Origin: Rhodocyclales bacterium
Lineage (GTDB): Bacteria > Pseudomonadota > Gammaproteobacteria > Burkholderiales > Rhodocyclaceae
Length of the DNA: 61,136 bases
Assembly (NCBI GenBank): GCA_016235165.1
Contig: JACRLX010000040.1
Location: forward strand, 10,203 to 71,338
Direction of reading: 5' to 3'
The notes under the pieces: model-generated
What the model was told of the DNA's origin: nothing
Seen by the model: only the letters and a program-made list of their open reading frames with translations
Database searches by the model: none
Shown: positions 28,718 through 39,118 of the stretch, piece by piece
Numbering within the stretch: position 1 is the first letter of the stretch
Layout of the letters: each line of letters opens with the position of its first letter
Made by a program: the position numbers and the translations under genes

Positions 28718-29785
28718 ATGAGTCAAGCACATACCGGCACCCGCCCGGTCACCGAAAAGGACGGTCTCGACACCGTCCGCCTCGCGGCGTGGATGAAAGC
28801 CAACGTGGAGGAATTCTCCGGCGAGCTGCTGGTTGAGAAATTCAAGGGCGGCCAATCCAACCCGACCTTCATGCTCACGGCAGGCGGCCGCAAGTACGTA
28901 ATGCGCCGCAAGCCGCCCGGCAAGCTGCTGCCTAGTGCGCATGCCGTGGACCGCGAGTACAAGGTGATCACGGCGCTGGCCGGCACCGATGTTCCGGTGG
29001 CGAAGACTTACGCGCTGTGCACCGACGAAAGCGTCACCGGCACCATGTTCTACATCATGGACTGCGTCGACGGCCGCATCATGTGGGACCCCTCGCTGCC
29101 GGGCATGAGCCCGGTGGAGCGCGCCGCCATCTTCGACGAGATGAACCGCGTCATCGCCGCCCTGCACCAGGTGGATTACACGACCGTGGGCCTCGCCGAC
29201 TATGGCAAGCCGGGCAGCTACTTCGCGCGCCAGATCGACCGCTGGAGCAAGCAGTACCGCGCCTCCGAGACGGAGAAGATCGAGGCCATGGACAGGCTGA
29301 TCGAGTGGCTGCCGCAGAACATCCCGGCCGGCGACGAGACATCCATCGTGCATGGCGACTTCCGCCTCGACAACACGGTGTTCCACCCCACCGAGCCGCG
29401 CATGCTGGCGGTGCTCGACTGGGAGTTGTCGACCCTGGGCCATCCGCTGGCCGACTTCGCCTACCACTGCATGAGCTGGCGGCTTTCGCCCGGCCAGTTC
29501 CGTGGCCTCGCCGGCCACGACCTCGCGGCGCTGGGCATCCCCTCGGAAGCCGAGTACGTCGCCGCCTATTGCCGGCGCACCGGCCGGCCACCGATTGCGC
29601 CGCGCGACTGGGAGTTCTGCATGGCCTTCAACATGTTTCGGCTGGCCGGCATCCTGCAAGGCATCATGGCCCGCGCCCTGCAGGGCAACGCCTCCAGCGC
29701 CGAAGCCATCGAAACCGGCAAGCGCGCCCGGCCACTGGCCGAAGAAGCCTGGCGCCAGGTCGAGCGCCTGCTCGCGAACCATTGA
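28718..29785 (+). CDS. APH-family phosphotransferase (ACAD10/11-kinase or LvaA-like)
   Basis: 355 residues from ATG at 28718. N-terminal kinase-like lobe: FKGGQSNPTFML and YVMRRKPPGKLL. Catalytic loop HGDFRLDN (H212, D214, N219) and metal-binding LDWE (D234) mark an active aminoglycoside/choline-kinase fold. Members fused or adjacent to acyl-CoA dehydrogenases include the ACAD10/11 kinase domains and LvaA of the Pseudomonas levulinate pathway, which phosphorylate the 4-hydroxyl of 4-hydroxyacyl-CoA. The adjacent ACAD10/11-type gene supports that assignment here, but no assay backs it. It starts 2 bp after the MDR stop. Confidence 0.88.
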   Translation: MSQAHTGTRPVTEKDGLDTVRLAAWMKANVEEFSGELLVEKFKGGQSNPTFMLTAGGRKYVMRRKPPGKLLPSAHAVDREYKVITALAGTDVPVAKTYALCTDESVTGTMFYIMDCVDGRIMWDPSLPGMSPVERAAIFDEMNRVIAALHQVDYTTVGLADYGKPGSYFARQIDRWSKQYRASETEKIEAMDRLIEWLPQNIPAGDETSIVHGDFRLDNTVFHPTEPRMLAVLDWELSTLGHPLADFAYHCMSWRLSPGQFRGLAGHDLAALGIPSEAEYVAAYCRRTGRPPIAPRDWEFCMAFNMFRLAGILQGIMARALQGNASSAEAIETGKRARPLAEEAWRQVERLLANH

Positions 29786-29813
29786 AAGCTCATGAAGCAC
29801 CGCTCCAACTGCC

Positions 29814-29878
29814 GTCATTCCGGGCTTGCCCCGGAATCCAGATGGTGCGTACTGGATTCCCGCTTTCGCGGGAATGAC
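29814..29878. repeat. Dispersed inverted-repeat element, copy E (complete)
   Basis: The left half (29814-29841) is GTCATTCCGGGC to CCGGAATCCAG. The right half (29852-29878) is CTGGATTCCCGC to GCGGGAATGAC. It fills the gap between the phosphotransferase and acyl-CoA dehydrogenase genes. Confidence 0.85.
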
Positions 29879-29926
29879 GAACCTAAGCGGCTTCGTAACC
29901 CCGCTTAAACCACCTGAGGAAACACC

Positions 29927-31153
<1,227 letters not shown>

Positions 31154-31170
31154 GGAAGCGAGGATCCGCG

Positions 31171-32835
31171 ATGTCCAACCGCCATTTCGCCCACTGGCCC
31201 AAGGGCCTGCCGCGCCACATGACAATCCCCGAGACCGACCTGTTTTACAACGTCGAGGTCTCGGCGCGGCGCTACCCGGCCAAGGCCTTCCTGGTCTTCT
31301 ACGACACCCAGATCAGCTACGCCGAATTCAAGGACGAGGCGGAGCGCATCGCCGGCTGGCTGCAACAGCAGGGCGTGACCAAGGGCGACCGGGTGCTGCT
31401 CTGCATGCAGAACAGCCCGCAATTCGTGCTCGCCTACTACGGCATCCTGCGCGCCAACGCCGTGGTGGTGCCGGTGAATCCGATGAACATGACGACCGAG
31501 TTGCGCCATTACGTGAAGGATGCCGGTGCCAAGGTCGCCATCGTGGCGCAGGACATCTACCCGCAGATGCAGCCGCTGCTCGGTACCGGACCCGAGCAGG
31601 GTCTGGAACGCGTCCTCGTCGCCACCTACTCGGACTATCTCAAGGAACCTACCGACCTCAAGGTGCCGGATTTCGTCAAGGCGCCGCGCCTTGGCCTGTC
31701 CGGCCAAGGCGTCACACTGTGGGCCGACATGCTGGCGGCGAACGCCCGCCCCGGCGCCATCGAGGTCGGCCCCGACGACCTTTGCGTGATGCCCTACACC
31801 TCGGGCACCACCGGCCACCCCAAGGGCTGCATGCACACCCACCGCACGGTGATGCACACGCTGATGGCCGGCTACCAGTGGTTCGGCATCCAGCAGGACG
31901 CGGTGTACCTCGCCGTGCTGCCCTTCTTCCATGTCACGGGCATGCAGGGGAGCATGAGCGGGCCGCTGCAATCGGGCGCCACCGTGGTACTGCTGCCGCG
32001 CTGGGACCGCGAAGCCGCCGCGCAGTGCATCGCCCGTTACGGCGTCACCTCGTGGACGGCGATCCCGACCATGATCATCGACTTCCTGATGAACCCGAAC
32101 CTGGGCAGCTACGACCTCTCCTCGATCACGCGCATGAGCGGCGGCGGCGCCGCGATGCCCGAGGCCATTGCGCAAAAGCTGCTCGACATGGGCATCACCT
32201 ATGTCGAAGGCTACGGACTGTCGGAAACCATCGCGCCTTCGCACATCAACCCGCCGGACCGCGCGAAGAAGCAGTGCCTCGGCATCCCGATCTTCGACGT
32301 CGAATCCATGGTGGTTGACCCCACCGACTTCAGGGAACTGCCGCCGATGGAAGTCGGCGAAATCCTCACCCGCGGGCCGCAGGTGTTCAAGGGCTACTGG
32401 AACAACCCGGAAGCCACGCGCAATGCCTTCGTCGAGATCGACGGCAAGTCATGGTTCCGCACCGGCGACCTGGCCTATGTCGATGAGGACGGTTACTTCT
32501 TCATGGTCGACCGCCTCAAGCGCATGATCAACGCCTCCGGCTTCAAGGTCTGGCCGGCCGAGGTCGAAGCCCTGATGTACCAGCATCCGGCGATCCAGGA
32601 AGCCTGCGTCATCTCGGCCAGGGACCCGCATCGCGGCGAGACCGTCACGGCCATCGTGGTAATCAAGGAAGCGCAGCGCGGCAAGGTCAGCGAGCGGGAC
32701 ATCGTCGACTGGGCGCACGCCAACATGGCCGCCTACAAGTCGCCGCGCATCGTCGAGTTCGTCGACAGCCTGCCCAAGTCGGCCACCGGCAAGGTGATGT
32801 GGCGCAGCCTGCAGGAAAAGGAGATGGCCCGATGA
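31171..32835 (+). CDS. Acyl-CoA synthetase (AMP-forming, long-chain-type)
   Basis: 554 residues. The ATP loop is YTSGTTGHPKG (209-219), followed by the adenine motif GYGLSE, the hinge FRTGDLAYVDEDGY and the C-terminal catalytic Lys in SATGKVMWR. It activates a carboxylic acid to its CoA ester via acyl-AMP, the entry step for the substrate of the cluster. Acyl chain length cannot be read from sequence. The stop overlaps the GST start as ATGA. Confidence 0.92.
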   Translation: MSNRHFAHWPKGLPRHMTIPETDLFYNVEVSARRYPAKAFLVFYDTQISYAEFKDEAERIAGWLQQQGVTKGDRVLLCMQNSPQFVLAYYGILRANAVVVPVNPMNMTTELRHYVKDAGAKVAIVAQDIYPQMQPLLGTGPEQGLERVLVATYSDYLKEPTDLKVPDFVKAPRLGLSGQGVTLWADMLAANARPGAIEVGPDDLCVMPYTSGTTGHPKGCMHTHRTVMHTLMAGYQWFGIQQDAVYLAVLPFFHVTGMQGSMSGPLQSGATVVLLPRWDREAAAQCIARYGVTSWTAIPTMIIDFLMNPNLGSYDLSSITRMSGGGAAMPEAIAQKLLDMGITYVEGYGLSETIAPSHINPPDRAKKQCLGIPIFDVESMVVDPTDFRELPPMEVGEILTRGPQVFKGYWNNPEATRNAFVEIDGKSWFRTGDLAYVDEDGYFFMVDRLKRMINASGFKVWPAEVEALMYQHPAIQEACVISARDPHRGETVTAIVVIKEAQRGKVSERDIVDWAHANMAAYKSPRIVEFVDSLPKSATGKVMWRSLQEKEMAR

Positions 32836-33521
32836 TCATCGTTCACCACCTTGAGCAGTCGCGCTCGCAACGCGTGCTCTGGCTGCTCGAAGAGCTCGGC
32901 CTGCCCTACGAGATCAAACGCTACCCGCGCGATCCGAAGACCCGCCTGGCACCGCCAGAGCTAAGACAGGTGCATCCGCTGGGCAAGTCACCGGTGATTT
33001 CCGACGGCGACCTGGTGCTGGCCGAATCCGGGGCCATCCTCGAATACCTGGCCGAGACCTACGGCCGGCAGGCGACGGGGGAAGCCGCGCAACTGCTGGC
33101 CACGCCGGGCAGCGCCGAGCACCGCCAAATGCGCTTCTGGATGCACTACGCCGAAGGCTCGCTGATGAACTGGCTGGTGATGAAACTGGTGTTCATGAGC
33201 ATTCCGCGCCAGCCCATGCCATTCTTCGTCCGGCCGATCGCGCGCAAGCTCTGCGCCACGGTGCAGGCGAAGCTGATCGACCCGAACCTGAAGTCCGCCA
33301 TGGAGTTCATCGAGGATCACCTGGCGAAGAACCGCTGGTTCGCCGGCGAGCGGCTGACACTGGCCGACTTCCAGATGAGCTTCGCCGTCGCCGCCCTGCT
33401 TTCGCGCGCTGACGCGGCGGGAAGATGTCCGCACATTGCCGGTTGGCTCAAGCGCGTCGAGGCCCGTCCGGCCTGGCAGCGCGGCATCGCCAAGGGCGGC
33501 CCGCTGCTGATGCCGGCCTGA
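32832..33521 (+). CDS. Glutathione S-transferase
   Basis: 229 residues. N-terminal thioredoxin fold (HHLEQSRSQRVLWLLEELGLPYE) with the GSH-binding LAESGAILEYLAE, and a helical C-terminal domain with LTLADFQMSFA. It probably conjugates or isomerises reactive electrophiles formed in the pathway. The ATGA overlap with the ligase gene makes it the last clear gene of the catabolic cluster. Confidence 0.9.
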   Translation: MIIVHHLEQSRSQRVLWLLEELGLPYEIKRYPRDPKTRLAPPELRQVHPLGKSPVISDGDLVLAESGAILEYLAETYGRQATGEAAQLLATPGSAEHRQMRFWMHYAEGSLMNWLVMKLVFMSIPRQPMPFFVRPIARKLCATVQAKLIDPNLKSAMEFIEDHLAKNRWFAGERLTLADFQMSFAVAALLSRADAAGRCPHIAGWLKRVEARPAWQRGIAKGGPLLMPA

Positions 33522-33592
33522 GGCCGACTGGCTCTCACAAACTGCCCGATGCAAGCGTCCGTCATATCGATTTGCCTGATCCCGAAAACGGT

Positions 33593-34459
33593 ATGGTGCC
33601 CAATCCGCAAGCGATGCGCCAACTGAACAACGCCCTGCTGCTGGCGGCGGCGCTGTTCCTGCCGGCGCTTTCGTCCCTTGCGCAATCCGGTAGCGCGGCC
33701 GCGAGCGACCCCAACCTCGAATTCCCCACCCGGCTGCATACGGTGGCGCGCGAGGGCTACACGATCTCGGCGCTGATTACCCACCACGGTACGCCGCAGG
33801 CCTTTCGCCACGGCGTGGCGCTGTTCGCCGGGCATCCCGGCATCCTCAGGCTGCGTGAGGAGGAAGGGGTCTTGCGTTTCGACCTGCGCGGCAACTTCCT
33901 GGTGCGTTCGCGGCGCCAGTGGCTGGATGACGACATCCTGGTGGCGGTGGTGGATGCGCCTTCCGACCAGTGGGCGAGCTTCAGCCAGCAGTGGCGCGAG
34001 ACGCCGCGCTATGGGGCCGACGTGGCGGCGCTGCTGACGGACATTGCGGCCCGCTACCGGGTGGCGGACTGGAGCTTCGTCGGCACCAGCGAGGGCTCGA
34101 TCAGCGCCTTTCACGCGGCGCGGATGAACCCGGCGCTGGCGCGGCGCCTGATCCTGACGGCCTCGGTGTTCAGCCCGTCGCGCAATGGCCCCGGGCTTTC
34201 CGACATCGATCTCGCGACGCTGCCGGCGGCAACGCTGTGGGTGCATCACGAAGACGACCCCTGCCGCTATACCGCCTACCGCGACGCGCAGGAATTCGCC
34301 GCCAAGTCGGGCAAGCCGCTGCTGACGATGCGCGGCGGCGGGCCGGGGCGCGGTGGCGCCTGCGAGGCCCACACCGCCCACGGCTTTGTCGGCGTGGAAC
34401 AGGAGGCGGTACGCGGCATGTTGCACTGGATACGCAGCGGCAAGCTGCCGGCTGGCTGA
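33593..34459 (+). CDS. Exported alpha/beta-hydrolase-like protein
   Basis: 288 residues from ATG at 33593. An ATG at 33614 gives an equally good signal peptide (MRQLNNALLLAAALFLPALS). No strong ribosome binding site decides between them. The mature part is an alpha/beta-hydrolase: nucleophile elbow GTSEGSIS (Ser about residue 167 of the long form), strand RRLILTASVFSP and a C-terminal HGFVGVE region with the catalytic His. The substrate is unknown. It follows the GST gene by 71 bp and could be transcribed with it. Confidence 0.72.
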   Translation: MVPNPQAMRQLNNALLLAAALFLPALSSLAQSGSAAASDPNLEFPTRLHTVAREGYTISALITHHGTPQAFRHGVALFAGHPGILRLREEEGVLRFDLRGNFLVRSRRQWLDDDILVAVVDAPSDQWASFSQQWRETPRYGADVAALLTDIAARYRVADWSFVGTSEGSISAFHAARMNPALARRLILTASVFSPSRNGPGLSDIDLATLPAATLWVHHEDDPCRYTAYRDAQEFAAKSGKPLLTMRGGGPGRGGACEAHTAHGFVGVEQEAVRGMLHWIRSGKLPAG

Positions 34460-34552
34460 GCAGCTCTCCATCGCCCGCCATTCGCGACACCCGCCTATGC
34501 CAACGGCACAGGCCACGCGGTATCGGTCGTCGCGCTTTGTCTGAACCCGCCG

Positions 34553-34577
34553 CGCCGTGGCGCCGGCGCCGACTCTT
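34553..34577 (-). repeat. Family-2 repeat, partial copy
   Basis: CCGTGGCGCC followed by GGCGCCGACTCTT matches the 3' arm of the consensus. It lies about 10 bases beyond the stop of the minus-strand CBS gene, at a convergent junction. Confidence 0.5.
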
Positions 34578-34586
34578 GGCGCTGCC

Positions 34587-35777
34587 TCAGCGCGCCAGCA
34601 GCAGGTAGCCCTGGGCCTGGTTCTTGTCGTCGATTAGCAGTGAAACCTGTAGTTCGGCGTGACAGGACTGGCCATCCGCCGTCCAGGCCAGCAACTGCGT
34701 GTGCAGCCGTCCGTTGGCCAGGTTTTGCGGCGTCATCGCCTGCCGTGCCTGCGGCCAGCCCAGCGTCGCCAGTACCTCGAAGGCATCGCGCCCGCGTGTG
34801 GCAAAGGGCTGCAGCTTGGTCATCGCCAGCACCGCCGGGCTGAAATAGCCGACGCGGCCATCGAGGTCGGTGGTGATCACCGCCGTGCCCACCGCCGAGC
34901 GCAGGATGTTCTCCAGCACGCGCTTTTCGCTCACCGCCGCCTGCCGGCCCTCCAGCGCCTTCTCCTGTTCCTGGATCATGTCCTTGAGGTAGCTGACGTA
35001 CTGGCCTTCGAGTCCGTGCACGACCTCGTGGTGGGTCAGCACACCGCAGACGCCGCCCGTGTCATCGACCACGGCCAGGCGACGGATGCGCGCCTCGTCC
35101 ATGGATTTCACGACGTCATGCAGCAGCGCCGCGCGATGGGTGGTGCGTACCGGACCTTTCATCGTCTCGCGCAGCGTCAGGCCCTGCGGGTCGTCATGCT
35201 CGTGGCACAGGCGCACGATGTCGCGCTCGGAGAGCACGCCCAGCGGCCGCCGCTCTGCATCGACGGCGAAGACGCAACTCTGGCGGCGCTCGTCCATCAG
35301 CGCCACGGCCTCACCCACGGTGGCGGTCTCGGGCAGCAACACCACGTCGGTGGACATGGCGCCGCCGACATCCTTGAAGCGCATGTAGTGCTCGACCCCG
35401 AAGTCGCGCAGGATGTCGCCCTCGCTGACGATGCCGACCAGCAATCCCTCGCCGTCGGTGACGGCGATATGGCGGATGCGCCGCCCGTCCATCAGGTGAT
35501 AGACGTCGATGCACTTCTCGCTTTGTTCCACCGTCACCACCGGCGCCTGCATCAGGTCGGTGCAGGAGAGCGATTTCAGTCCGCCCTTGCGGTGCAGGTT
35601 GCGCACCACGTCGCGCTCGGTGATGATGCCCAGGGTCAGGCGATCCTCCACCACCAGCACCGAACTCACTGCCATGGCCTGCATCTTTTCGAGGATTTGC
35701 GCCGCCGACCAGGCGGTCGGCACTTCGCACACGGTGCGCGTCATGAGTTGCGAAATCGGCTTGTCGTTGGTATCCAT
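34587..35777 (-). CDS. Four-CBS-domain protein with C-terminal PAS domain
   Basis: 396 residues. The start at 35777 (MDTND) is preceded by GAGGAG about 9 bases upstream. An in-frame ATG at 35801 would place that site inside the gene. Four CBS motifs form two Bateman modules: about 8-60, 75-130, 140-195 and 205-260 (each ends in a G-[IV]-[ILV]-T/S-E/H-[RGH]-D/E pattern such as GIITERDVV). Residues about 285-396 are a PAS domain. CBS modules bind adenine nucleotides. The lack of a kinase or cyclase output suggests a soluble sensor or adaptor. Confidence 0.85.
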   Translation of the reverse strand: MDTNDKPISQLMTRTVCEVPTAWSAAQILEKMQAMAVSSVLVVEDRLTLGIITERDVVRNLHRKGGLKSLSCTDLMQAPVVTVEQSEKCIDVYHLMDGRRIRHIAVTDGEGLLVGIVSEGDILRDFGVEHYMRFKDVGGAMSTDVVLLPETATVGEAVALMDERRQSCVFAVDAERRPLGVLSERDIVRLCHEHDDPQGLTLRETMKGPVRTTHRAALLHDVVKSMDEARIRRLAVVDDTGGVCGVLTHHEVVHGLEGQYVSYLKDMIQEQEKALEGRQAAVSEKRVLENILRSAVGTAVITTDLDGRVGYFSPAVLAMTKLQPFATRGRDAFEVLATLGWPQARQAMTPQNLANGRLHTQLLAWTADGQSCHAELQVSLLIDDKNQAQGYLLLAR

Positions 35778-36002
35778 TCCTGCCTGCTCCTCGAAGATCA
35801 AGCGCCGAAATCAGAAGTCGGCGCTGATGAAGCCCCTGCGCAGCAGGGCGGTCGAGCAAAAGACGCTCTCTTCGCCGCTGCGGATGGCGGTACGGCGAAG
35901 CGGAAGTATCGACGCCGTGCGCAGCCAAGTCAATTGACCAGGCAAGGACGGCGCGCCGCGGCGACCTTTGATATCGCCACTGCTTCGCGGCAGGAGGTGC
36001 GG

Positions 36003-36059
36003 ATGAAACAGGCGACGCACTTCTCGCCGTCGCGCCCGGCCGCGGCGGACGGAACATAG
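36003..36059 (+). CDS. Very short frame with strong ribosome binding site
   Basis: 18 codons (MKQATHFSPSRPAAADGT) starting 7 bases after AGGAGGT. The strong site and short length could mean a leader peptide or the surviving 5' end of a lost gene. Nothing supports an actual product. Confidence 0.2.
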   Translation: MKQATHFSPSRPAAADGT

Positions 36060-36077
36060 GCCCTCGATCCCGTGGCC

Positions 36078-36164
36078 ATGCTGACGATCTTCATCGCCTA
36101 CCCCCTGGCGGCGCTGGTGCCACCCTGCGTCTTGTCATTACTGGCCTCGTGGAGGCACCACTGA
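36078..36164 (+). CDS. Short hydrophobic peptide or gene remnant
   Basis: 28 codons encoding MLTIFIAYPLAALVPPCV and LSLLASWRHH, a possible single membrane helix. No ribosome binding site is clear. It is more likely a leftover of a disrupted gene than a functional protein. Confidence 0.2.
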   Translation: MLTIFIAYPLAALVPPCVLSLLASWRHH

Positions 36165-36174
36165 CGGAGCCGCC

Positions 36175-36870
36175 ATGCTCGACAGCAGCCCGATGTACGG
36201 CAGTTCGCAATCGGTGCTGGGCGACCTCGCCGTGCGACTTGCGCTGCGCGAGCACCTGTTCTTCGCCACCAAGCTGTGGCCCCAGGGTCGCGCGGCAGGC
36301 GAAGCGCAGATGGAGGACTCGCTGCGCCGCCTGAAAAGCCCGCGCATCGAGCTGATGCAGATCCACAACCTGGTCGACTGGCGCACGCAGCTGCCGACGC
36401 TGCGCGCGTGGAAGGCCGAGGGGCGCATCCGCTACATCGGCGTCACGCATTACGCGGCGAGCGCCTACCCGGAACTTGAAGCCGTGCTGCGCGCCGAGGC
36501 TCCGGATTTCCTGCAGATCAATTATTCGCTGCTGGAGCCGGAGTCGGCGCAACGCCTGCTGCCGCTGGCGGCCGATCGCGGCGTGGCGGTGATCGTCAAC
36601 TGCCCCTTCGCCGAGGGCGCGCAATTCGGTCGCGTCAAGGGCCGCGCCCTGCCGGCCGCGGCGGCGAACTACGGCTGCCGCTCCTGGGCCCAGCTTTTCC
36701 TGCGCTGGATACTGGCCCACCCGGCAGTAACCTGTGCGATCCCGGCCAGCAGCAAGCTCGAACACCTGGAAGACAACATGGCCGCCAGCCTCGGCCCCCT
36801 GCCCGATCCGGCGGAACAGAAGGCGCTGGCGGATGGCGGGGTTCTGAAAGAGTCGGCGCCCCACGGGGAC
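36175..36870 (+). pseudogene. Aldo/keto reductase, truncated at both ends
   Basis: The frame begins MLDSSPMYGSS at about residue 50 of a typical aldo/keto reductase, so the first two strands are missing. The catalytic residues after that point are visible: D and Y in DSSPMYG, K in FFATKLW, H in QIHNLVDW. Homology ends near LPDPAEQKALADGG and no stop occurs there. The same frame runs through the terminator at 36914 and into antisense of the thiolase gene until 38175. A functional enzyme is unlikely. The organism probably lost it by deletion. Confidence 0.75.
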
Positions 36871-36913
36871 TTCCTTCGGTCGCCGGCGACACGACGACCG
36901 GATCGCCATGAAG

Positions 36914-36943
36914 CCAAAAGCCCGGCCGAAGCCGGGCTTTTGG
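36914..36943. terminator. Bidirectional intrinsic terminator
   Basis: A perfect 13-bp stem, CCAAAAGCCCGGC (36914-36926) and GCCGGGCTTTTGG (36931-36943), with loop CGAA. The A/T runs inside the arms give U-tracts on either strand. It lies 21 bp beyond the stop of the minus-strand thiolase gene and is most likely its terminator. Confidence 0.85.
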
Positions 36944-36963
36944 TCAATGCGGGAAGGCGCTGC

Positions 36964-38151
36964 TTAGATCATTTCCCAGATCGTGGTGATGCCCTGGCCG
37001 CCGCCGATGCACATGGTGGCAAGGCAGTACTTGCTGCCGACGCGCCTGGCTTCGTAGAGGGCCTTGGTGATGATCACCGCACCGGAGGCGCCGATCGGGT
37101 GCCCGATGGCGATGGCACCGCCGTTCGGGTTGGTCTTCGCCGGGTCGAGGCCAAGCACCTTGGCCACGGACAACGACTGCGCGGCAAAGGCTTCGTTGGA
37201 CTCGACCACGCCGATGTCATCGAGCTTGAGCCCGGCCTTGGCCAGCGCAATGCGGGTCGAGGGGATCGGGCCTTCGCCCATGACGTCGTTGGGCACGCCG
37301 CCGATGCCGTAGGCGACCAGGCGGGCCATCGCCTTGTGGCCGCCGGCGGCGGCCTTGGCGGCGTCGGCCAGCACCAGGAAGCCGGCGCCGTCATTGATGC
37401 CGGAGGCATTGCCGGCGGTGACGGTGCCGGCCTTGTCGAAGGCGGGCTTCATCTTGGCCAGGGTTTCCATGGTGGTGGCGGGCTTGACGTGCTCGTCGGT
37501 GTCGAACACCACATCGCCCTTGCGCGTCTTGAGGGTAATCGGGACGATCTGTTCCTTGAAGTAGCCGGCGGCGATCGCGGCGGCGGCGCGGCGATGCGAT
37601 TCGCAGGCGAATTCGTCCTGCATTTCGCGTGTCAGGCCGTGCTTCTTGGCCAGGTTCTCGGCAGTAATGCCCATGTGGCCCGCGCCGAAAGGATCGGTCA
37701 GGGCGCAAACCATGGCATCGAGCAGCTTGGTGTCGCCCATGCGGGCGCCGGTACGCATGGCCGCCGACAGGTAGGCGCCGCGCGACATGACTTCGACGCC
37801 GCCGCCGATCGCGAAATCGGCGTCGCCAAGCAGGATGGCCTGGGCCGAATTGACGATGGCCTGCTGTGCCGAACCGCACAGCCGGTTGACCTGGAAGGCC
37901 ACCGATTCCATGGTCATGCCACCCTGAATCGTGGCGTTGCGATGCACGTAGGCGTAGCGGCCTTCGGTCGGCACCACGTTGCCGACGGTGGCGAAGGTGA
38001 TGGCCTTGGGATCGACGCCGGAGCGGGCGATGGCCTCCTTGATCACCAGGCCGCCCAGGTCGGCCGGTTCCATGCCTGCCAGGGAACCATTGAAAGTGCC
38101 AACCGCGGAACGCGCGGCGCTGAGTACTACGACTTCTCTCTTGTCAGCCAT
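36964..38151 (-). CDS. Acetyl-CoA C-acetyltransferase (biosynthetic-type thiolase)
   Basis: 395 residues. The nucleophile is C92 in NRLCGSAQQA. His is in GHPIGASGAVI and the second Cys in CIGGGQGITTIWE. The segment order resembles PhaA/BktB or short-chain acetyl-CoA acetyltransferases. It may condense acetyl-CoA or cleave short 3-oxoacyl-CoA. No phaB/phaC gene is in the window. It ends in a strong terminator and starts 25 bp from the CobD/CbiB-like gene stop, suggesting an operon with it. Confidence 0.9.
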   Translation of the reverse strand: MADKREVVVLSAARSAVGTFNGSLAGMEPADLGGLVIKEAIARSGVDPKAITFATVGNVVPTEGRYAYVHRNATIQGGMTMESVAFQVNRLCGSAQQAIVNSAQAILLGDADFAIGGGVEVMSRGAYLSAAMRTGARMGDTKLLDAMVCALTDPFGAGHMGITAENLAKKHGLTREMQDEFACESHRRAAAAIAAGYFKEQIVPITLKTRKGDVVFDTDEHVKPATTMETLAKMKPAFDKAGTVTAGNASGINDGAGFLVLADAAKAAAGGHKAMARLVAYGIGGVPNDVMGEGPIPSTRIALAKAGLKLDDIGVVESNEAFAAQSLSVAKVLGLDPAKTNPNGGAIAIGHPIGASGAVIITKALYEARRVGSKYCLATMCIGGGQGITTIWEMI

Positions 38152-38176
38152 TGCGAAAAACTCCTGTTTTTATGAA

Positions 38177-39112
38177 TCAAACGCCAACCCATCCGGAAAC
38201 CCAGATCAGGGCCAGCACCAGCAAAGCGAGCACCAGACTGCGCCACACCAGGCCTATCGTGCTCTGCATGAAATCAGGGTCGGCATCTTCACCCAACCCC
38301 AGCTCGGGGCGATCGGCAAGCTCACCTGTTTCGAGAACCGAATCGTGCACCGGCATGCCCAGACGCACGCCGAGGGCCCCGGCGCCACTGGCCAGCAGTA
38401 TACCGGACCCAGCTTCCGGCCAGCTTACAGCCTGGGTGCGCCAGCAATGCGCGGCACCCTCGAAATCGCCGACCACGGCGAATGACGCGGCGGTAACACG
38501 AATCGGCACCCAGTCGATGAAATGGAAGGCCTGGCGCGCGAACAGGCCGAACTCGCCGAACTCGGCCTCGCCGCGCCGGCCCCAGTGCTGGTCGAGGCCG
38601 TAAGCCAGGCGGTAGAACAGGGCCCCGGCCGGCCCCAGCACGGCGAACCACAGCAAGGGCGCGAAGACATGGCGATGCGAGTCGAGCAGCGCCTGCTCGA
38701 TCGCCAGGCGCGCGATGTCGCCGCTGCTCAGGCGGTCGCCGGAACGCCCCCGCCATTCAGCGAGCAGGCGGCGAGCCTCGTCGAGCTCGCCCTGGCGCAG
38801 GGCGAGATGGATGCCGGTGAAGAAATGGCTGAACTGGCGAAAACCGACCGTCAGGTAGAGCGTGCCTATCCCCAGCAGGACGGCGGCGAGCGGCTGGAAA
38901 TGCCACAGCAGGGCATGGGCCAGCGAAAGCAGCGTCGCCGGCAGGGCGGTGCCCAGCCCCCAGGCCAGGGCGCCATGGTTGCGCCCGCCATCGTTGAATT
39001 TCTCTTCCAGCATTGCCGCCAGACCCGCTATCGGGCGCCGCACCGCGCTTTCGATCGGCAGCGCATGGATTTGTTCAAGGACCAGCGCAACGATGATGGC
39101 GAACAGTGTCAC
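38177..39112 (-). CDS. CobD/CbiB-family membrane protein
   Basis: 311 residues, four to five membrane helices. Regions such as FGTALPATLLSLAHALLWHFQPL and YRLAYGLDQHWGRRGEAEFGEFGLFARQAFHFIDWVPIRVTA follow the CobD/CbiB superfamily, in which CbiB makes the amide bond of cobalamin's aminopropanol arm. Betaproteobacterial members are often found outside cobalamin operons, and none is seen here, so the exact role is uncertain. It precedes the thiolase gene on the same strand. Confidence 0.72.
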   Translation of the reverse strand: MTLFAIIVALVLEQIHALPIESAVRRPIAGLAAMLEEKFNDGGRNHGALAWGLGTALPATLLSLAHALLWHFQPLAAVLLGIGTLYLTVGFRQFSHFFTGIHLALRQGELDEARRLLAEWRGRSGDRLSSGDIARLAIEQALLDSHRHVFAPLLWFAVLGPAGALFYRLAYGLDQHWGRRGEAEFGEFGLFARQAFHFIDWVPIRVTAASFAVVGDFEGAAHCWRTQAVSWPEAGSGILLASGAGALGVRLGMPVHDSVLETGELADRPELGLGEDADPDFMQSTIGLVWRSLVLALLVLALIWVSGWVGV

Positions 39113-39118
39113 TTGTAC

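Larger units (their letters stand above)
35778..36174. other. 397-bp region with short open frames and gene debris
   Basis: Contains a promoter region for the minus-strand CBS gene on its left, then two short plus-strand frames (36003-36059 and 36078-36164), leading into the truncated aldo/keto reductase. Nothing conserved was recognised. It looks like a decayed stretch. Confidence 0.5.

Noticed and set aside
36964-38151. Part of a polyhydroxyalkanoate operon
   Set aside because: No phaB, phaC or phasin gene is present, so the thiolase is annotated only by reaction class.
36175-38175. One 666-residue plus-strand protein
   Set aside because: Only the first 230 residues have homology. The rest is antisense of the thiolase gene and crosses a terminator.
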